Origin: Perkinsus olseni
Taxonomy: Eukaryota; Perkinsozoa; Perkinsida; Perkinsidae
DNA: 55,087 nucleotides
Direction: 5' to 3'
NCBI GenBank assembly: GCA_013115135.1
Contig: JABANP010000352.1
Span: 1-55,087, forward strand
The notes below the pieces were generated by a model that was given only the letters and a program-made list of their open reading frames with translations, was not told where the DNA came from and searched no databases. The position numbers were made by a program, and so were the translations under genes. Shown here in pieces: positions 33,865-45,340 of the stretch. Position 1 is the stretch's first letter, and every line of letters begins with the position of its first letter.

Positions 33865-34663
33865 ATGGTTCTAAAGGCTGTATCGCGTACCATCCTTTCC
33901 GGTATTGCGGTGACTCTCGGGGGATGGAAACGTCCCTACAAGTTCTACTGCCGCTTCGACGAGGTGCTCCAGTCCGTCTGCTTCCGAACGCTCGAGCTGG
34001 ACGGGCTCTACGGAATGTCCTCCAACGAAGTTTTTTCGTACGATGACGACCCGCGTGTCCCTCACTACGAGAGCACGAGCTGGAGGGCCCATTCTAAACG
34101 ACCCTACATCAGCATCCATTCTCAGGGGGAGTGGAAGCTGCCAGGGACGAAGAAGTTCCCGTGGCCCGTGGAAAATCCGGTCAAGTACGAGAAAGTAAAC
34201 ACCAGAGAAGATCGTCCGGGCTACTTGGACATCAACTTCACGAGTTACGACTGGTCAAGACGCTTCACACGACAGATACCTGGTCCCAGTGAATGACATC
34301 CCATTGAGGGGTAAACCACCTCGGGCGGAGTTCGTAGTGCACCACCCAGTCAAATGGAAGGCAATCTTAAGAAAGGAAGAGTGGACTCTAACCAATGTTC
34401 ATCCCGGAAATTTCCTGCAGCTCGTGGTTCACGAGTCTGAATCTGGCTACAAGTTGAGCAAAGTGGAGACTCGTGTGGATGGGGTTGTGCAAGGCTTCAG
34501 AGGGGCTGTTCCTGGCCGCGTGAAAGAGGCTGAGGCCTTCTTCTTTCAAGCTGCCTACAGACCCAACACAATACGGCCTGATGATCACATCGGACGGCAA
34601 GTCTTACGTTCTCTACAGGACGGATGAGGTGGAGTTCAGAAGGCACGATCAGCTTCCATCATG
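33865..34663 (+). pseudogene. B2: family B copy with two frameshifts and a decayed tail
   Basis: ATG 33865 opens a signal peptide (VLKAVSRTILSGIAVTLG) and FYCRFDEVLQSVC. The frame is broken by one extra base at about 34281 (cctggtccc) and another at about 34545 (ttctttc where other copies have ttcttc). The matching segments continue (NDIPLRGKPPRAEF, then YGLM, SYVLYRTDE) to a gtgaga donor at 34664. The 42-nt tail exon has an in-frame TAG and has lost its 3' donor. A faint relic of the last exon (FDEAMGEVAG) is at about 34780. Pseudogene. Confidence 0.75.
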
Positions 34664-35471
34664 GTGAGAGCGGGAGATGCCTTCTTCCAAAGGCTGGTTC
34701 CATTCCATCATCTGGTGTCTTATCGTCAGGTGCAAGAAGACTCGATATCTCAAGTAGCGTGCCGACCAAAGTTTCCGTCGGTTTTGATGAAGCGATGGGT
34801 GAAGTTGCTGGCTCTTCATATGTCATCGTAAGTCGCCGTGATTTCCCTGCCCGGATGACGCGTGCTTGCCTCGTGAAGTTTCCAGTCTAGTGGATGTGGA
34901 ATAATCTCTCAAATTCCGCAGGGGTTCACGCTGAGCATAGTGATAGTGTCAGGACGCTTCAAGATTTTTCTCTCTTTTGAGCCTACTCCAAGACGCCCCG
35001 TAGGTCACTGTATACGAGAAGATCTACTCGCGGTGAAAGGAGCACGGTTGCGTTCATTTATCAAGGTGTTTGAATAGATGTATCAAAAATGCTCTGCTAT
35101 GAATGTGGGCCCTCGTTGTGCTGATCAATGGGGGAGAGTGCTCACAGTGTGGGCCCAACTTGATCCCAGCGTCGTAGCCTGTCGAATGGCAGCCCGTTGA
35201 TGCTTCCTCCCTGCCCCCCCCACATTGAAGTAGGACGAGCTACTATACTTGAGAATCTTCGCCCCGAGGCAAGCCTTGACGAAAATCGTTGCTTTAAACG
35301 CCACGCTTATTGTGGCGCTACCCCAGCGTGAGGTATCGCCCTGCGATAATAGAAGTCCGCCTCAACGAGGTTTCATCAGCGGATCGCGGTTCGGTGGCCA
35401 ATCAGCTCTGATAGCGTCGATCTGTCCTTCAGCCGGTTCCAGTCTGTAGCTCTGTCTCTTAGTAACTACCG
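34664..35471. other. Decayed B2 tail and spacer
   Basis: The first 170 nt hold the relics of the B2 tail exons. A hairpin with a 6-bp stem (CGCCAC / GTGGCG) lies near 35299-35317. Nothing else recognised. Confidence 0.35.
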
Positions 35472-36491
35472 ATGACCATCAAGACGTTGCAACGCCTACT
35501 CATCACCGGGGTTGTGGCAATTGAGGGTTTCAAGTCAGACCCCGCTAAATACTACTGTCACTTCCACGACTCGCTTCAATCCGTGTGCTTCCGTGTGGTT
35601 AAGAATATCGGAATATTTGGTATATTCTCTAACGAGATTTCCGCAAGCGAGGCCGACCCGCGAGAGCCGTACTACGAGAGTTTCAACGAGCAGCCCAGTC
35701 GGACACTTCGATGGCTCGATGTGGATGCTCACGGAGAGTGGCCTTTGATCGACGCTAGGATATTCCCCTGGCCTGTCGAGCTCCCTGTTCGATACACTAA
35801 GGTTAAGGGTCGGTTCGGACAGCCGGGCTACTTCGACGTCAACTTCACCGATTATGACCAGCCAAGACGCTTCAAGCGACTGATACCGGTCTCGATGTAT
35901 GACATTCCCCTAAGGGGAGACCCACCCCAGGCGGAGTTCGTCATGCATCACCCGACGGCATGCAGAGCGACATTGCGAAGAGGGGAGTACTCTTGGCTTA
36001 GGTTGAGATACGACAGAATTTTCGAAATGCGAGCATACCGGTCCGGTTCTCAGTATAACTTCACCGAGGCGGGGGTCCTCAATGGTGGAATCGTGAGGAG
36101 GTTCAAAGGGATGGTTAATGGCAGCATGATAGAGCCTGAGGCTTTCTTCTTCAAGCTTCCGACGGACTCGACACAATACGGCCTCATGTTCACTTCGGGC
36201 ACGTCCCTTTATGCTTTACAGGACTGGCGAGGTCGCACTCAGAGACCACGACATTCTGCCTCCATGGTAGAGCTGAAAACAGCACTTTTCGTACCATATT
36301 CTTCCCGTCTAATGGACCCCTCTCAGGTTCAGAAGGCCTCGATCAGTCGATTCAATCGGCCTGCCACGGTACTACCACTGCAGCAGCTAAGCGCTCTCCA
36401 CCCGCGATGCAGTCCTCTTTTCAGTTACGGCAGCGACCCTCCCAGCTACAGAGGATCGTTGGATTTCCTCGATTACATTTCGGACTTTTGA
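35472..36491 (+). pseudogene. B3: family B copy with a 2-nt deletion; PPSY tail present
   Basis: ATG 35472, signal peptide (IKTLQRLLITGVVAIEG), YYCHFHDSLQSVC, SMYDIPLRGDPPQAEF and EPEAFFFKLPTDSTQYGLM. Compared with B8, two bases are missing at about 36195-36205, so the last YxLYRTDE strand is out of frame. The exons as in other copies (to 36266, 36327-36368, 36425-36491) would give LPRYGSDPPSYRGSL. The unspliced frame from 35472 happens to stay open for 339 codons through both introns and re-enters the PPSY frame, ending DFLDYISDF. Either the frameshift is an artefact, or the copy is expressed unspliced, or it is a pseudogene. Confidence 0.6.
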
Positions 36492-37007
36492 GAGGCGCAT
36501 AAGGCTAGCTGAAGCATCGCTAGAAGTAAGTGCGGTCATAATCGCTGCTGATCGCCGTAACTTCACTCCACTCCAGACGCCTTTACAGGAATCAGTTCCA
36601 TGCTGCGCGTTTTTAGTAATTTTCCGCTATAGCTACAAGACTCGCTCCCAGAATTTCGATTTCTTCTCGCTAGAGGCCACCGGCTTGTCATCGAAAACTT
36701 GCTGGCCTGAGCGTCAAAATCCGAGCTCCTTCGGGGTTCCGAGCGTGGACCCTATTTGAGTAATTTTACGACGTTGACGATCCTAGCAACCGGCACGACA
36801 TGGATATTCTCGTGAGGAAAGTTTGTGCTTTTGAACTCCCGCTTGACCCTTCGTCATGATCTCAGCTTCCCCTGCCTTGCGAAGGAGAAGTATGCCCTCG
36901 ACTGCTGCACCGAGAGCACCAAGCTACGTTGATGGATGTCCATGTTGGTGTATCATTATTCCTCACTCTGATGCTGTATGATGAGTCATTGATGACCATA
37001 AGCCATC

Positions 37008-37030
37008 GTTGTCTTCGTCAATAGATAAGA
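37008..37030 (+). repeat. Recurrent array element
   Basis: cgttgtcttcgtcaatagat: a copy of the element found between genes of all three families, about 465 nt before A8. Confidence 0.55.
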
Positions 37031-37060
37031 GCCAAGAGACCGTATTTGGTCTCTCTGGCT
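37030..37060. repeat. Strong hairpin, 12-bp stem with one bulge
   Basis: AGCCA then AGAGACC pair with GGTCTCT then TGGCT around a 6-nt loop; one C is unpaired. It follows the recurrent element directly. Role unknown. Confidence 0.6.
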
Positions 37061-37494
37061 GCACTAGTCGCGCTGCGCCGTAGCCTGCACCCTGCTAAGG
37101 CCTCGCATTAATACTGGAGGAGCGCGTCTGACTTCCAAGCCTCAGGTTCCTGTTGAACCGTCTAACTTGAATTCGGAAGGTGTGGGTGGTTCCCATACAC
37201 TCGACGGCCAGCGGGATTTTGCAGAGACCTCTGATGCAGCTGTTTGAAACAATACCATCACACGCGATGGTCCGAGAGCACATCTAGCTCATAATCCGTG
37301 CGTCACGTCACATGACGCAAGACAGTGTCTAAATTGACGACGAGCGCTAGCTGACGATGACGCGACGCCTTCAGGTTTTGATCCCATATCACGGTTTTTA
37401 CCTATCTGGTGTCCCCTACACTGCTATGTTGGGTTCTACATTCTCTCACGACGCCTCTACTCAGTTTTCGTTGGATCTTCACAATTCGTTCAAT

Positions 37495-38504
37495 ATGAGC
37501 CCAACAGTCGTCTCATCCGCTACATCCCTCGTAGCTCCTATATTTCTCATCGGTCTAGTCGCTGCTTCTATGGAAGAGCACGCCTGTCATGTGCCAGAAG
37601 ATCCCGAGGCTGCAAGCTCTTGTCTGGTAGCAACAGTCAAAGGTGTCCCCGAAATCTGGGGAACTGGGTCTGTTCCGTACCTCTATTCCGAGCATACTGC
37701 GAAGAATGACACGGACGGTATAGAGAGATATGAGAAGTGATACCTGCGAGGTGCACTCAACCACTCGCAACAAGACAGAGTATTTCCAGGCTAACGAGTC
37801 GTGCACTATCGCGTGGCTCAATTCTGCTGGCCCACTAACCTACATGCGCGGCCGCAACGGATATATGGCCGAAATTCCCCATGAAAACACTGTGAGGCAT
37901 TTCAAAAGACTCAAGTTGAAGGATTATGGAGGGAACTATTATAGCTTTCCCCGAAAACCGCAGCAAGATTACGTCAACGATTACCCTGAAAGATGGTTGG
38001 TTCGTCTCCGTTATCCCACTCCGCTAAATCCCTTTGCCTTTGGTGCACATGGTTTGTTCCCATATGTTTACAAAGTCACTTCAGGGCCGACAGGCAATTC
38101 TTATGAGCTAGTAGAAGATAAAGGGTTCGATATTTTCACTCGACTTGTGCTAAAAAAACCGACGAACGGCGTAGCCCTCTACTTCGAACATGGCTCCAGA
38201 TCGAGGCCTGGCACGCGCGCCTTCTTCTTGCTCATCTCTAAGAGGGTGTTTTTACTCTTCCTGCCCACGCCCCGGCGTCGCGGGTAAACCGATCATCACC
38301 CTGGGCTTTCCACTCGGGCCTATTATTCATATTTTCGTGCGCTCCCGCGCTCACGGATAAGCGTTGGTTCCTTCGAAATACTTACGATGGGGCGCAGCGA
38401 GTACGCGATGTCTGTTCAGTCACCCTCACCCTCCTCCTCGCAACGAGGACCTCCCACCCGCTTACGAGGAGTTCTCTCCACTCGCCGGCGGCCAACCACA
38501 ATGA
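37495..38504 (+). pseudogene. A8: diverged family A copy with one extra base; LPPAYEE tail
   Basis: ATG 37495, signal peptide (SLVAPIFLIGLVAAS), ACHVPEDPEAASSC, SEHTAKNDTDGIERYE. One extra base near 37735 (gagaagtg) shifts the frame just before the SDTCEV that matches VTCKV of other copies; the rest is open (RHFKRLKLKD, VALYFEHGSRSRPGT, VFLLF) to the donor CGG|gtaaac after 38283. A single tail exon 38420-38504 continues in phase 2 with PHPPPRNEDLPPAYEEF and ends at TGA. Here the PPxY lies inside one exon. The single-base change could be an assembly error, in which case this is a functional, strongly diverged family member. Confidence 0.6.
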
Positions 38505-39089
38505 GGTGAAGATTGTCTCGGCGTGTGAACCGTCCAGAGGTGTTCACGGTACGGTGCTATCGAACATATCACGATCACTGTTTCTCTCTGCTCCAATGTA
38601 GCTCGATATCCTATCTCTGTTGTTCAGTGAATCTAGAAGTGACGACAGACGGCCAAGGCATTTATATTCTAGCGAGAAGAGTAGAAGAACTTCACCGAAT
38701 CGCTTCGAAGCTCCTCATTCTTTATCTCTATGGCACTTCGGTGTGTTAGTTGACTTACATGTTTGTGTGCTGTATCGGCTACGTTGCGTGGCCTCTCTCG
38801 ATCTGCGCTGTGTTCGTCAGCAGATGAGTGCTAGGGGGCATGGGGAACCTACTGCCTCGCGGCCGAACGAGTACTGAGAGATCCCTAGAGCGTTCGACGC
38901 TAGGCCCTTCACACAGTCTCGACTCTGACAGGCTATATTGATTTGTCGAGTCACTATACCTTGTTGGACCAGCCCTCTCTCGACACCCTTTCAACGGCAG
39001 GGATTAGTCGTTCGGCAGTGAGCTCGTGGGCCACGGCCTATCAGATGTCATGTTAAATTCGAAGTCTGTGCTTGTACCGTGGCTGCCTC
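38505..39089. other. Spacer before B4 (start of duplicated segment)
   Basis: No gene. From about 38800 it matches 43060 onward (for example gccgaacgagtactgagaga). Contains the recurrent element. Confidence 0.4.
38809..38831 (+). repeat. Recurrent array element
   Basis: tgtgttcgtcagcagatgag, about 260 nt before ATG 39090 of B4. Confidence 0.6.
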
Positions 39090-40074
39090 ATGGTCCTCAA
39101 GGCTTTCTCATATCTCGTCATTACCGGCGTTGTTGAGGCCCAGCTCTTCCGAGAACACCCATTCAAGTTTTACTGTCACTTCGATGCTACGCTGCAGTCC
39201 GTCTGTTTTCGGACAGTGGAAAAGCATGGGATATGGGGTATATCCTCACACAAGATTTTCGCATATGAAGACCACCCACGGGTACCACAGTATGAGAGCC
39301 TCAACTGGCGTCCTCATACGCGGCTAGGCTCCATTACCGTGCATCCTCGAGGAGAATGGAACGCCCTGGAGATCGGCGAGTTCCCGTGGCCGGTTGATTA
39401 TCCTGTTAAGTACGAGAAGGTGAATGGAAAAAATGGGAGCTACTTCGATGTCAACTTCACGAGCTTTGAGTCTCCCAGACGCTTCACTCGTCTTGTCCCG
39501 GTCTCGATTGATGAAGTCCCTCTGAGGGGAACCCCACCCCAGGCGACGTTCGAGGCACATTATCCGACGAATTGGACGGCAACACTCGAGGAAAAACCTG
39601 GCGGAACGACTTTCAAGATCAAAGCTATCGGTCGTTATTCTGTATACGATTTCAAGAAGGTGAAGACTCTCCATGGTGGACTTGTCAAAGGTTTCAAAGC
39701 AGAGGCGGCTGGGAGAAAGAAAAGGGCCGAGGCTTTCTTCTTCAAACTGCCGACAAACGAAACTCAATACGGCCTGATGCTGACCTCAGGAGTGTTTTCT
39801 TATATGCTTTACAGAACGGATGAGGTGGAGCTCCGAGAACACGACATGCTCCCGCCAGCGTGAGACCGGAAGGTTACCCTCTTCTTCGCCTGACGAATCT
39901 CCCTCAGGATGATGAGACCTCGACCGTCCAATTCCGCTGGTCTACCAAGGTATGATTCTCTAACGACTGGCCTCCCTTCGGGTGTCTAGTCGGTCTGCGT
40001 GACCGAGTATTTATTTCAGTTACGGGGACGCTCCCCCAAGTTACGAAGAAGCGACCGGCGTACTTCCTCGATGA
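39090..40074 (+). CDS. B4: secreted family B protein with LPSY and PPSY tail motifs
   Basis: Exons 39090-39859, 39908-39949 and 40020-40074 join in frame to 288 residues (introns 48 and 70 nt, both phase 2). Signal peptide (VLKAFSYLVITGVVEA), FYCHFDATLQSVCF (C-x9-C), PRVPQYES, FPWPVDYPVKYEKV, DVNFTS (a possible N-glycosylation site shared by family B), SIDEVPLRGTPPQATF, and the block AEAFFFKLPTNETQYGLML with SYMLYRTDE. The apparent stop TGA 39861-39863 lies within the donor GC|gtgaga. The tail is basic and Pro-rich, then LPSYGDAPPSYEEATG; LPSY is split by the last intron. Intact; secreted by prediction. The tail matches the (L/P)PxY consensus of WW-domain ligands. Confidence 0.8.
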
Positions 40075-41084
40075 TTCAATTCCGATGCCAGTCGAGTAAG
40101 TGCCGATGTGAACTGGGTGGATTCACACGTGATTGGAAGGCTTCTAACGGAAGTGCGGAAAATCGATCGTGAACGCTATCCGCCTGCATGCACGCATTGC
40201 CATTTCCATACCGACTCCTACATCTTTTGTGACAGGTGTCGAGCCAGCTAGCACTGACAAAATGATCACTGCCACACGACTCCTTTGTCGGTCGCGGACT
40301 CGACTTCATCCGTGTTCATTGATGTCGATGTTTGAGTACGTGTGTCAACTTCGCTTGGTGATGAGTATACCGTCGTTGTGTTCGTCAATGGATGGGACGG
40401 AGGGATCCCTCCCGTTGACCTGAGCTAACAAGTGATGAGGAACTAACCGTTTGGCATATACGACTTTGTCTCGAAGACTGACTCGGAAGACTTGACGATT
40501 TGACTTGCGAGAAAGCAACTTTTGCGAGCCTCCCAGAGAAAATGGCTACTTCTGTGAGCTTGTAATATCTTCAGCCTGATGGCCAACCATTGACATGCTT
40601 CCCTGATGCACTGCGGTGTACTTGACTAACTTTCAGTCGGACCTCGGGGAAAATTTGTTACAGAGATAGTCTCGGAAGTTGCCATGTGTAATCCAGGTAA
40701 AATAATCCAGTATATCATATCCAGTATCCGGTATACCCGTTGATCGTGAACAGTCTGATCGTAAGCCACGAAAGACTAGCAGGAGACGATCTCACGAACA
40801 ATGATGTGGGCGTTAGCGTCACGGTTACATAATGAGAGTAGGAACCGCACAAGCGAAAACTCGCAGCCCTTTCTAGTAGTGCCCGTGTCGGTTTCTCGTC
40901 GACCCACTCAGCATGAAAGGTATGATGGGCGCTTGGCTTCAACCAGAGGCCTTCTCTCTCCTCATGTATTAGCCTATCTTTCGCTTCTCGTCCACCCTGA
41001 TCATATCCTGTCGGTCTCAATATCGACTCTCTTCTGTTCTCTACATCAATGCTCGGGAAGTCTCTGTTGGTTCCTTCGTTACCG
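40075..41084. other. Spacer between B4 and B5
   Basis: About 1 kb, homologous in parts to 44337-45148. It holds the recurrent element at 40376-40398. No gene recognised. Confidence 0.4.
40376..40398 (+). repeat. Recurrent array element
   Basis: ttgtgttcgtcaatggatgg; matches 44656-44678 in the second duplication copy. Confidence 0.6.
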
Positions 41085-42103
41085 ATGACCATGAAGGCTT
41101 CACTACGTCTTGTCATTCCGGTGTGATCACAACTTCCGCTATGTGGCAGCGTCCGTCCAAGGTCTACTGTCACTTCTACGAGGCACTGTAGTCCGTATGC
41201 CTTCTGACTCGGCCCGGCGGCGACCTAACCGGTATATCCTCTCATGGAGTCTCCGCGTATGAGGATGACCCTCGGGTGCCGTATTATCAGAGCTCTAATT
41301 GGAAGCCCGATCCGACAAAACCTCATCTCAGCGTTAACCGCCGCGGTGAGTGGTTCCTGCAGCAGAATGGGAGGTTCCCGTGGACCATGCGAAGTCCCGT
41401 TCAATACGACAGGTTGATGATATCGGAGGACAGCCGGGCTACTTCGACGTCAACTTCACGAGGGGTTCGAAGCCGAGACGCTTCACACGACTGATGCCGG
41501 TCTCGATGTATGACATTCCCTTGAGGGGAGACCCACCCCAGGCGGAGTTCGTGGTGCATCACCCGACGAAGGCGACGGCAACATTAAGACAAGGAGGGCT
41601 TTCTTTCTGGAGGAAGCAGCTGAGAACCTTTCAAATAAAGCTCAACATTTCCGGATCTGAGTGTGTTTTGGAGAACGTGGAGACCCGCATCGGTGGGGTC
41701 GTCCAAGGCTTCCGAGGGCTGGTCGACGGGAAAGCGAAGGGCGCCGAGGCTTTCTTCTTCAAGCTTCCTACGAACTCAACACAATTCGGTTTGATGGTAA
41801 CCTCAGGAGTCAAGTCCTATATGCTTTACAGAACGGATGAGGTGAAGCTCCGAGACCATGACATGCTACCGCCATGGTGAGATCACCGAAGATAATTTTC
41901 TTCAAGAGCATGCCTTATTCGACTGTATCCTCTCGTAGGTTGAAAAAGACTCGAGATTCTAACGTGTTCCGTCTACCAAGGTACCACGGCTACGGCTGTC
42001 ATCTGCCGTTTCGGGAACTTGATCGTCTTCAGCGAGTCTTGTCAGTTACGGTAGCGGTCCTCCCAGTTATGAAGAGGCCATGGCCTCGGTGGAAGACGTA
42101 TGA
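41085..42103 (+). pseudogene. B5: broken body, intact PPSYEE tail
   Basis: ATG 41085 (MTMKASLRLVIP). Three breaks: a base is missing near 41133 in the signal peptide (B7 keeps it); CAG has become TAG in CHFYEAL-stop; and one G is missing near 41414. The rest of the body is well preserved (SMYDIPLRGDPPQAEF, AEAFFFKLPTNSTQFGLM, SYMLYRTDE). The donor at 41877 and exons 41939-41980 and 42046-42103 are in phase and encode LPSYGSGPPSYEEAMASVE. The breaks sit in the N-terminal half only. Confidence 0.75.
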
Positions 42104-43351
42104 TGTCCCGACGTGAGTTTCGTGTGCTACATTAGGCAATTCGCTAACTGTATGTGCATTCACAAGAGTTTGTTAAGAAGAGCTCATCGAAGGAGCTTGC
42201 TGATAGTCTGAGCCGTCTAGGACTTAGAACCCGAAACTTCTCCTCAGATGATTGGTCAGTAGTCACCGTGACTGGGACCTCTGCGAAGATCTGAGATACT
42301 AGCTTTTCTCGGGAGTCTTGAGTGTTCTGTGAGGAGGATGGCTTGCTGTATCCATCGACGTACATGATGTTCGAGCATGTGTAGCGAAACCAGCTGTGTG
42401 GCTGCTACGAGTATCCCTTGTGTTCACTTTAAGAAGTGGACTGCAGGGGCGTCCGAGGGTGTTTCGTTTGCCAGCGAAACGTGAGGTAAGGGATCGGCGA
42501 GTGATTCAAAGTTCGGTAGTCGTGCCCGCCTGATGGAGGCTCTCCGAGTGAACCTGATTTCAGCGGCGGGATGGCTTAATCGCAGATGAGGGAACTATTT
42601 CGATGAGCTACGAGAATAGCCGGATGATCTGTTTCGTGGTCATCGGAGTAGTGCTAGCGCCTCCAGCCTGACTCTATATCAATTAATTCATTTTAAGTGA
42701 GTCTATAAGAGACGAAAGACGGTCACAACTGCGATATTGCACAGAGCATCGCTTGAGCGAGGAGAATACGAGAATTTTGCCGCACGCAAGCGGAGCTCAT
42801 TACCTCTTCTTTTGTCCTCTATCTCTCTGTCACTTTGCTGCGTGTGTGAATTCCAGTCTAGCGCCGGTTCCAGCGTAGTTGGACTCTTATCGATGTGCTC
42901 AGTTCGGGACTTTCTGTAGCGATTTATACGCGGTGTGATTAGATGCCATCTAATAGATGGGTTTCCAGAAGCTTTCCTCAGTAGGGCACTTTGTTGTATT
43001 CGTTGATGTGAATGTTTCACAAGAGCATTGATTGTGTGGCTTTTCCCGATTTGGGTTGTGTTCGTCGATAGATGAGTGCTAGAAGGCACGGCCAACTGCC
43101 GCGAGGCCGAACGAGTACTGAGAGATCGATGGTCCACCGACGATCAAGGACTCGAAGCTCGCCTGCTAATACATCCTCGACCCTGTATTGCTGTACTAAC
43201 CTCTCGCTATACCTGGTCGGACCAGTCATTCTCTCTGCTTCAACAGCAGAGAACAGTCGTTCACCAGCCAGCTTGAAGGCCTCGAGTTGAGGCCCATAAG
43301 ATGTCACGTGTACTTCGAAGCCTTAGTCTTTGCCTAATCCGTGCCTGCCCA
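42104..43351. other. Spacer between B5 and B6
   Basis: About 1.2 kb without a recognised gene. A GTTTCG/CGAAAC hairpin is at 42461-42480. From about 43055 it matches the first duplication copy. Confidence 0.35.
43056..43078 (+). repeat. Recurrent array element
   Basis: ttgtgttcgtcgatagatga, about 275 nt before ATG 43352 of B6. Confidence 0.6.
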
Positions 43352-44336
43352 ATGGTCCTCAAAGCTTTTGTACATCTCATCCTTCCCGGTGTTGTGGTGG
43401 CTCGGATTTTACGACAACACGCGTTTAAGTATTACTGTCACTTCGATACGACGCTGCAGTCCGTCTGTTTTCGGACAGTAGGATGGCATGGGATATGGGG
43501 TATATCTTCTCACGAGGTTTTCGCGTATGACGACCACCCACGGGTACCACAGTATGAAAGCTTCAACTGGCGTCCTCATAAAGATTACGGCTCCTTATCT
43601 GTGTACCCTCGAGGAAAGTGGGACGCGTTAGAGATCGGCAAGTTCCCGTGGCCGGTTGATTATCCTGTTAAGTACGAGAAGGTGGATGGGAAAGATGGAC
43701 GACCAGGCTACTTCGATGTCAACTTCACAAGCTTTGAGTCTCCCAGACGCTTCACTCGCCTGGTCCCGGTCTCGATTGATGAAGTCCCTCTGAGGGGAAC
43801 CCCACCCCAGGCGACGTTCGAGGCTCTTTATCCGACGAACTGGACGGCAACGCTCGAGGAAAAGCCTGGCGGAAGAACGTTCAAGATCAGAGCTACGGTT
43901 CGCGATTCTGTATACGATTTCAAGAAGGTGAAGACCCTTAATGGTGGGATTGTCAAAGGTTTCAAAGCGAATGTGGCTGGGAGCAAGAGAACAGCCGAGG
44001 CTTTCTTTTTCAAACTGCCAGCAAACGAGACTCAGTACGGCCTGATGCTGACCTCAGGAGTCAAGTCATATATGCTCTACAGAACGGATGAGGTGGGGCT
44101 CCGAGAACACGACATGCTACCGCCAGCGTGAGACCGGAAGGTTACCCTCTTCTTCGCCTGACGAATCTCCCTCAGGATGATGAGACCTCGACCGTCCAAT
44201 TCAGCTGGTCTACCAAGGTATGATTCTCTAACGACTGGTCTCTTTCTCGTGTGCACTGCGTATGTCACGTTTTCTATTCAGTTACGGGGACGCTCCCCCA
44301 AGTTACGAAGAAGCGACCGGCGTACTTCTCCGATAA
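43352..44336 (+). CDS. B6: secreted family B protein, paralogue of B4
   Basis: Exons 43352-44127, 44176-44217 and 44282-44336 join in frame to 290 residues. Signal peptide (VLKAFVHLILPGVVVA), YYCHFDTTLQSVCF, PRVPQYES, FPWPVDYPVKYEKV, DVNFTS, SIDEVPLRGTPPQATF, AEAFFFKLPANETQYGLML, SYMLYRTDE. The tail is as in B4 (LPSYGDAPPSYEEATG) with one change at the end (VLLR). B4 and B6 differ mainly around the mature N-terminus and in the surface loop after PRVPQYES, while the tail exons are almost identical. Product of the segmental duplication; both copies intact. Confidence 0.8.
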
Positions 44337-45148
44337 TTCAATTTTGATGCCAGTCGAGTGAGTACCGATGTGGACTGCGTGAATTTACACGTTATTTTGG
44401 AAGTGTGGAAAATCGATCATGCAAGCTTGCTGGTGAACGCTATCCGCCTGCATGCACGAAATTGCCATTTTCTTACCAAGTCCTACATCTTTTGTGACAG
44501 GTGTCGAGCCAGCTAGCACTGACGAAATGATCACTGCCACACGACTCCTGTTCTTCTGTCGGACGTGGCTCCAACGTTCTGTCGTGTTTATTGATGTGGA
44601 TGTTTGAGTACGCCTATCAGCTTGTCATCATGCTTTTTGATGAGTATCGGCCTGCGTTGTGTTCGTCAATGGATGAGACCGACAGATCGTTTCAATTGAC
44701 CGGGCCTAACAAGCGATGAAGAATCGAACAGTCGACATTTGCGAGACTGACCTTAGACGATTTGACTGCCAAGGAAGCAACTCCCGTTAGAATTTAGGCG
44801 ACACAAGCCAGGATAGTGGAGACTTTAGTCCCAGTTGATCATCAAAAATCTGATATCAAACCACACAAGCCTAGCAGAGGACAACCTCACGATTTGTGTG
44901 TCGCGAACAACGGTAAGCGCGCTCGCGACACGCCAACACATCGGGAATGCAGCAGGAACCGATTGAAGGGAAATTCGCAGCCAGGGTCCTGCGATCTCGT
45001 CATGTCTTGGCGATCCTATGATAGGATTCCTATCTTTCGCTTCTCGTCCACTCTGCTCATATCCTGTCGGTTTCAATATAGACTCCACATCAATGTCCTG
45101 TTCTCTACATCAATGCTCGGGAAGTCTCTGCTGGTTCCTTCGTTACCG
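44337..45148. other. Spacer between B6 and B7
   Basis: Homologous to 40075-41084. Recurrent element at 44656-44678. A long open frame enters B7 from 44816 but has no features of its own. Confidence 0.4.
44656..44678 (+). repeat. Recurrent array element
   Basis: ttgtgttcgtcaatggatga, the best match to the consensus. Confidence 0.6.
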
Positions 45149-45340
45149 ATGACCATGGATGCTTCACTACGTCTTGTCATTCCTGGTGTGATCACAACTT
45201 CCGCTATGTGGCAGCGTCCGTCCAAGGTCTACTGTCACTTCCACGAGGCACTGCAGTTCGTATGCCTTCTGACTCGGCCCGGCGGTGACCTAACCGGTAT
45301 ACCTCTCATGGACTCCCCGCGTACGTCGTACGCCGGGTGA
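45149..45340 (+). pseudogene. B7: truncated family B copy
   Basis: Matches the first 55 or so codons of B5 with an unbroken signal peptide (MTMDASLRLVIPGVITT) and VYCHFHEALQFVC, then diverges at about 45315 and stops at 45338-45340. No C-terminal block or tail. It lacks the two N-terminal breaks of B5, so those arose after the duplication. Confidence 0.75.

Larger units (their letters stand above)
36492..37494. other. Spacer between B3 and A8
   Basis: About 1 kb without a recognised gene. It holds the recurrent array element (37008-37030) followed at once by a strong hairpin (37030-37060). Confidence 0.4.
38805..41320 (+). repeat. Segmental duplication, copy 1 (B4 and B5)
   Basis: Spacer, B4, spacer and the 5' part of B5 correspond in order to 43055-45315 (spacer, B6, spacer, B7). 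Coding parts are near-identical; spacers carry substitutions and indels. Confidence 0.8.
43055..45315 (+). repeat. Segmental duplication, copy 2 (B6 and truncated B7)
   Basis: Matches 38805-41320. The second gene of the unit (B7) breaks off at about 45315, which marks the recombination end point. Confidence 0.8.

Noticed and set aside
35472..36491. B3 taken as an intact 339-residue protein because the unspliced frame is open
   Set aside because: The frame runs through two conserved introns and a 2-nt deletion; its openness is probably partly luck. Kept as a pseudogene with doubt.
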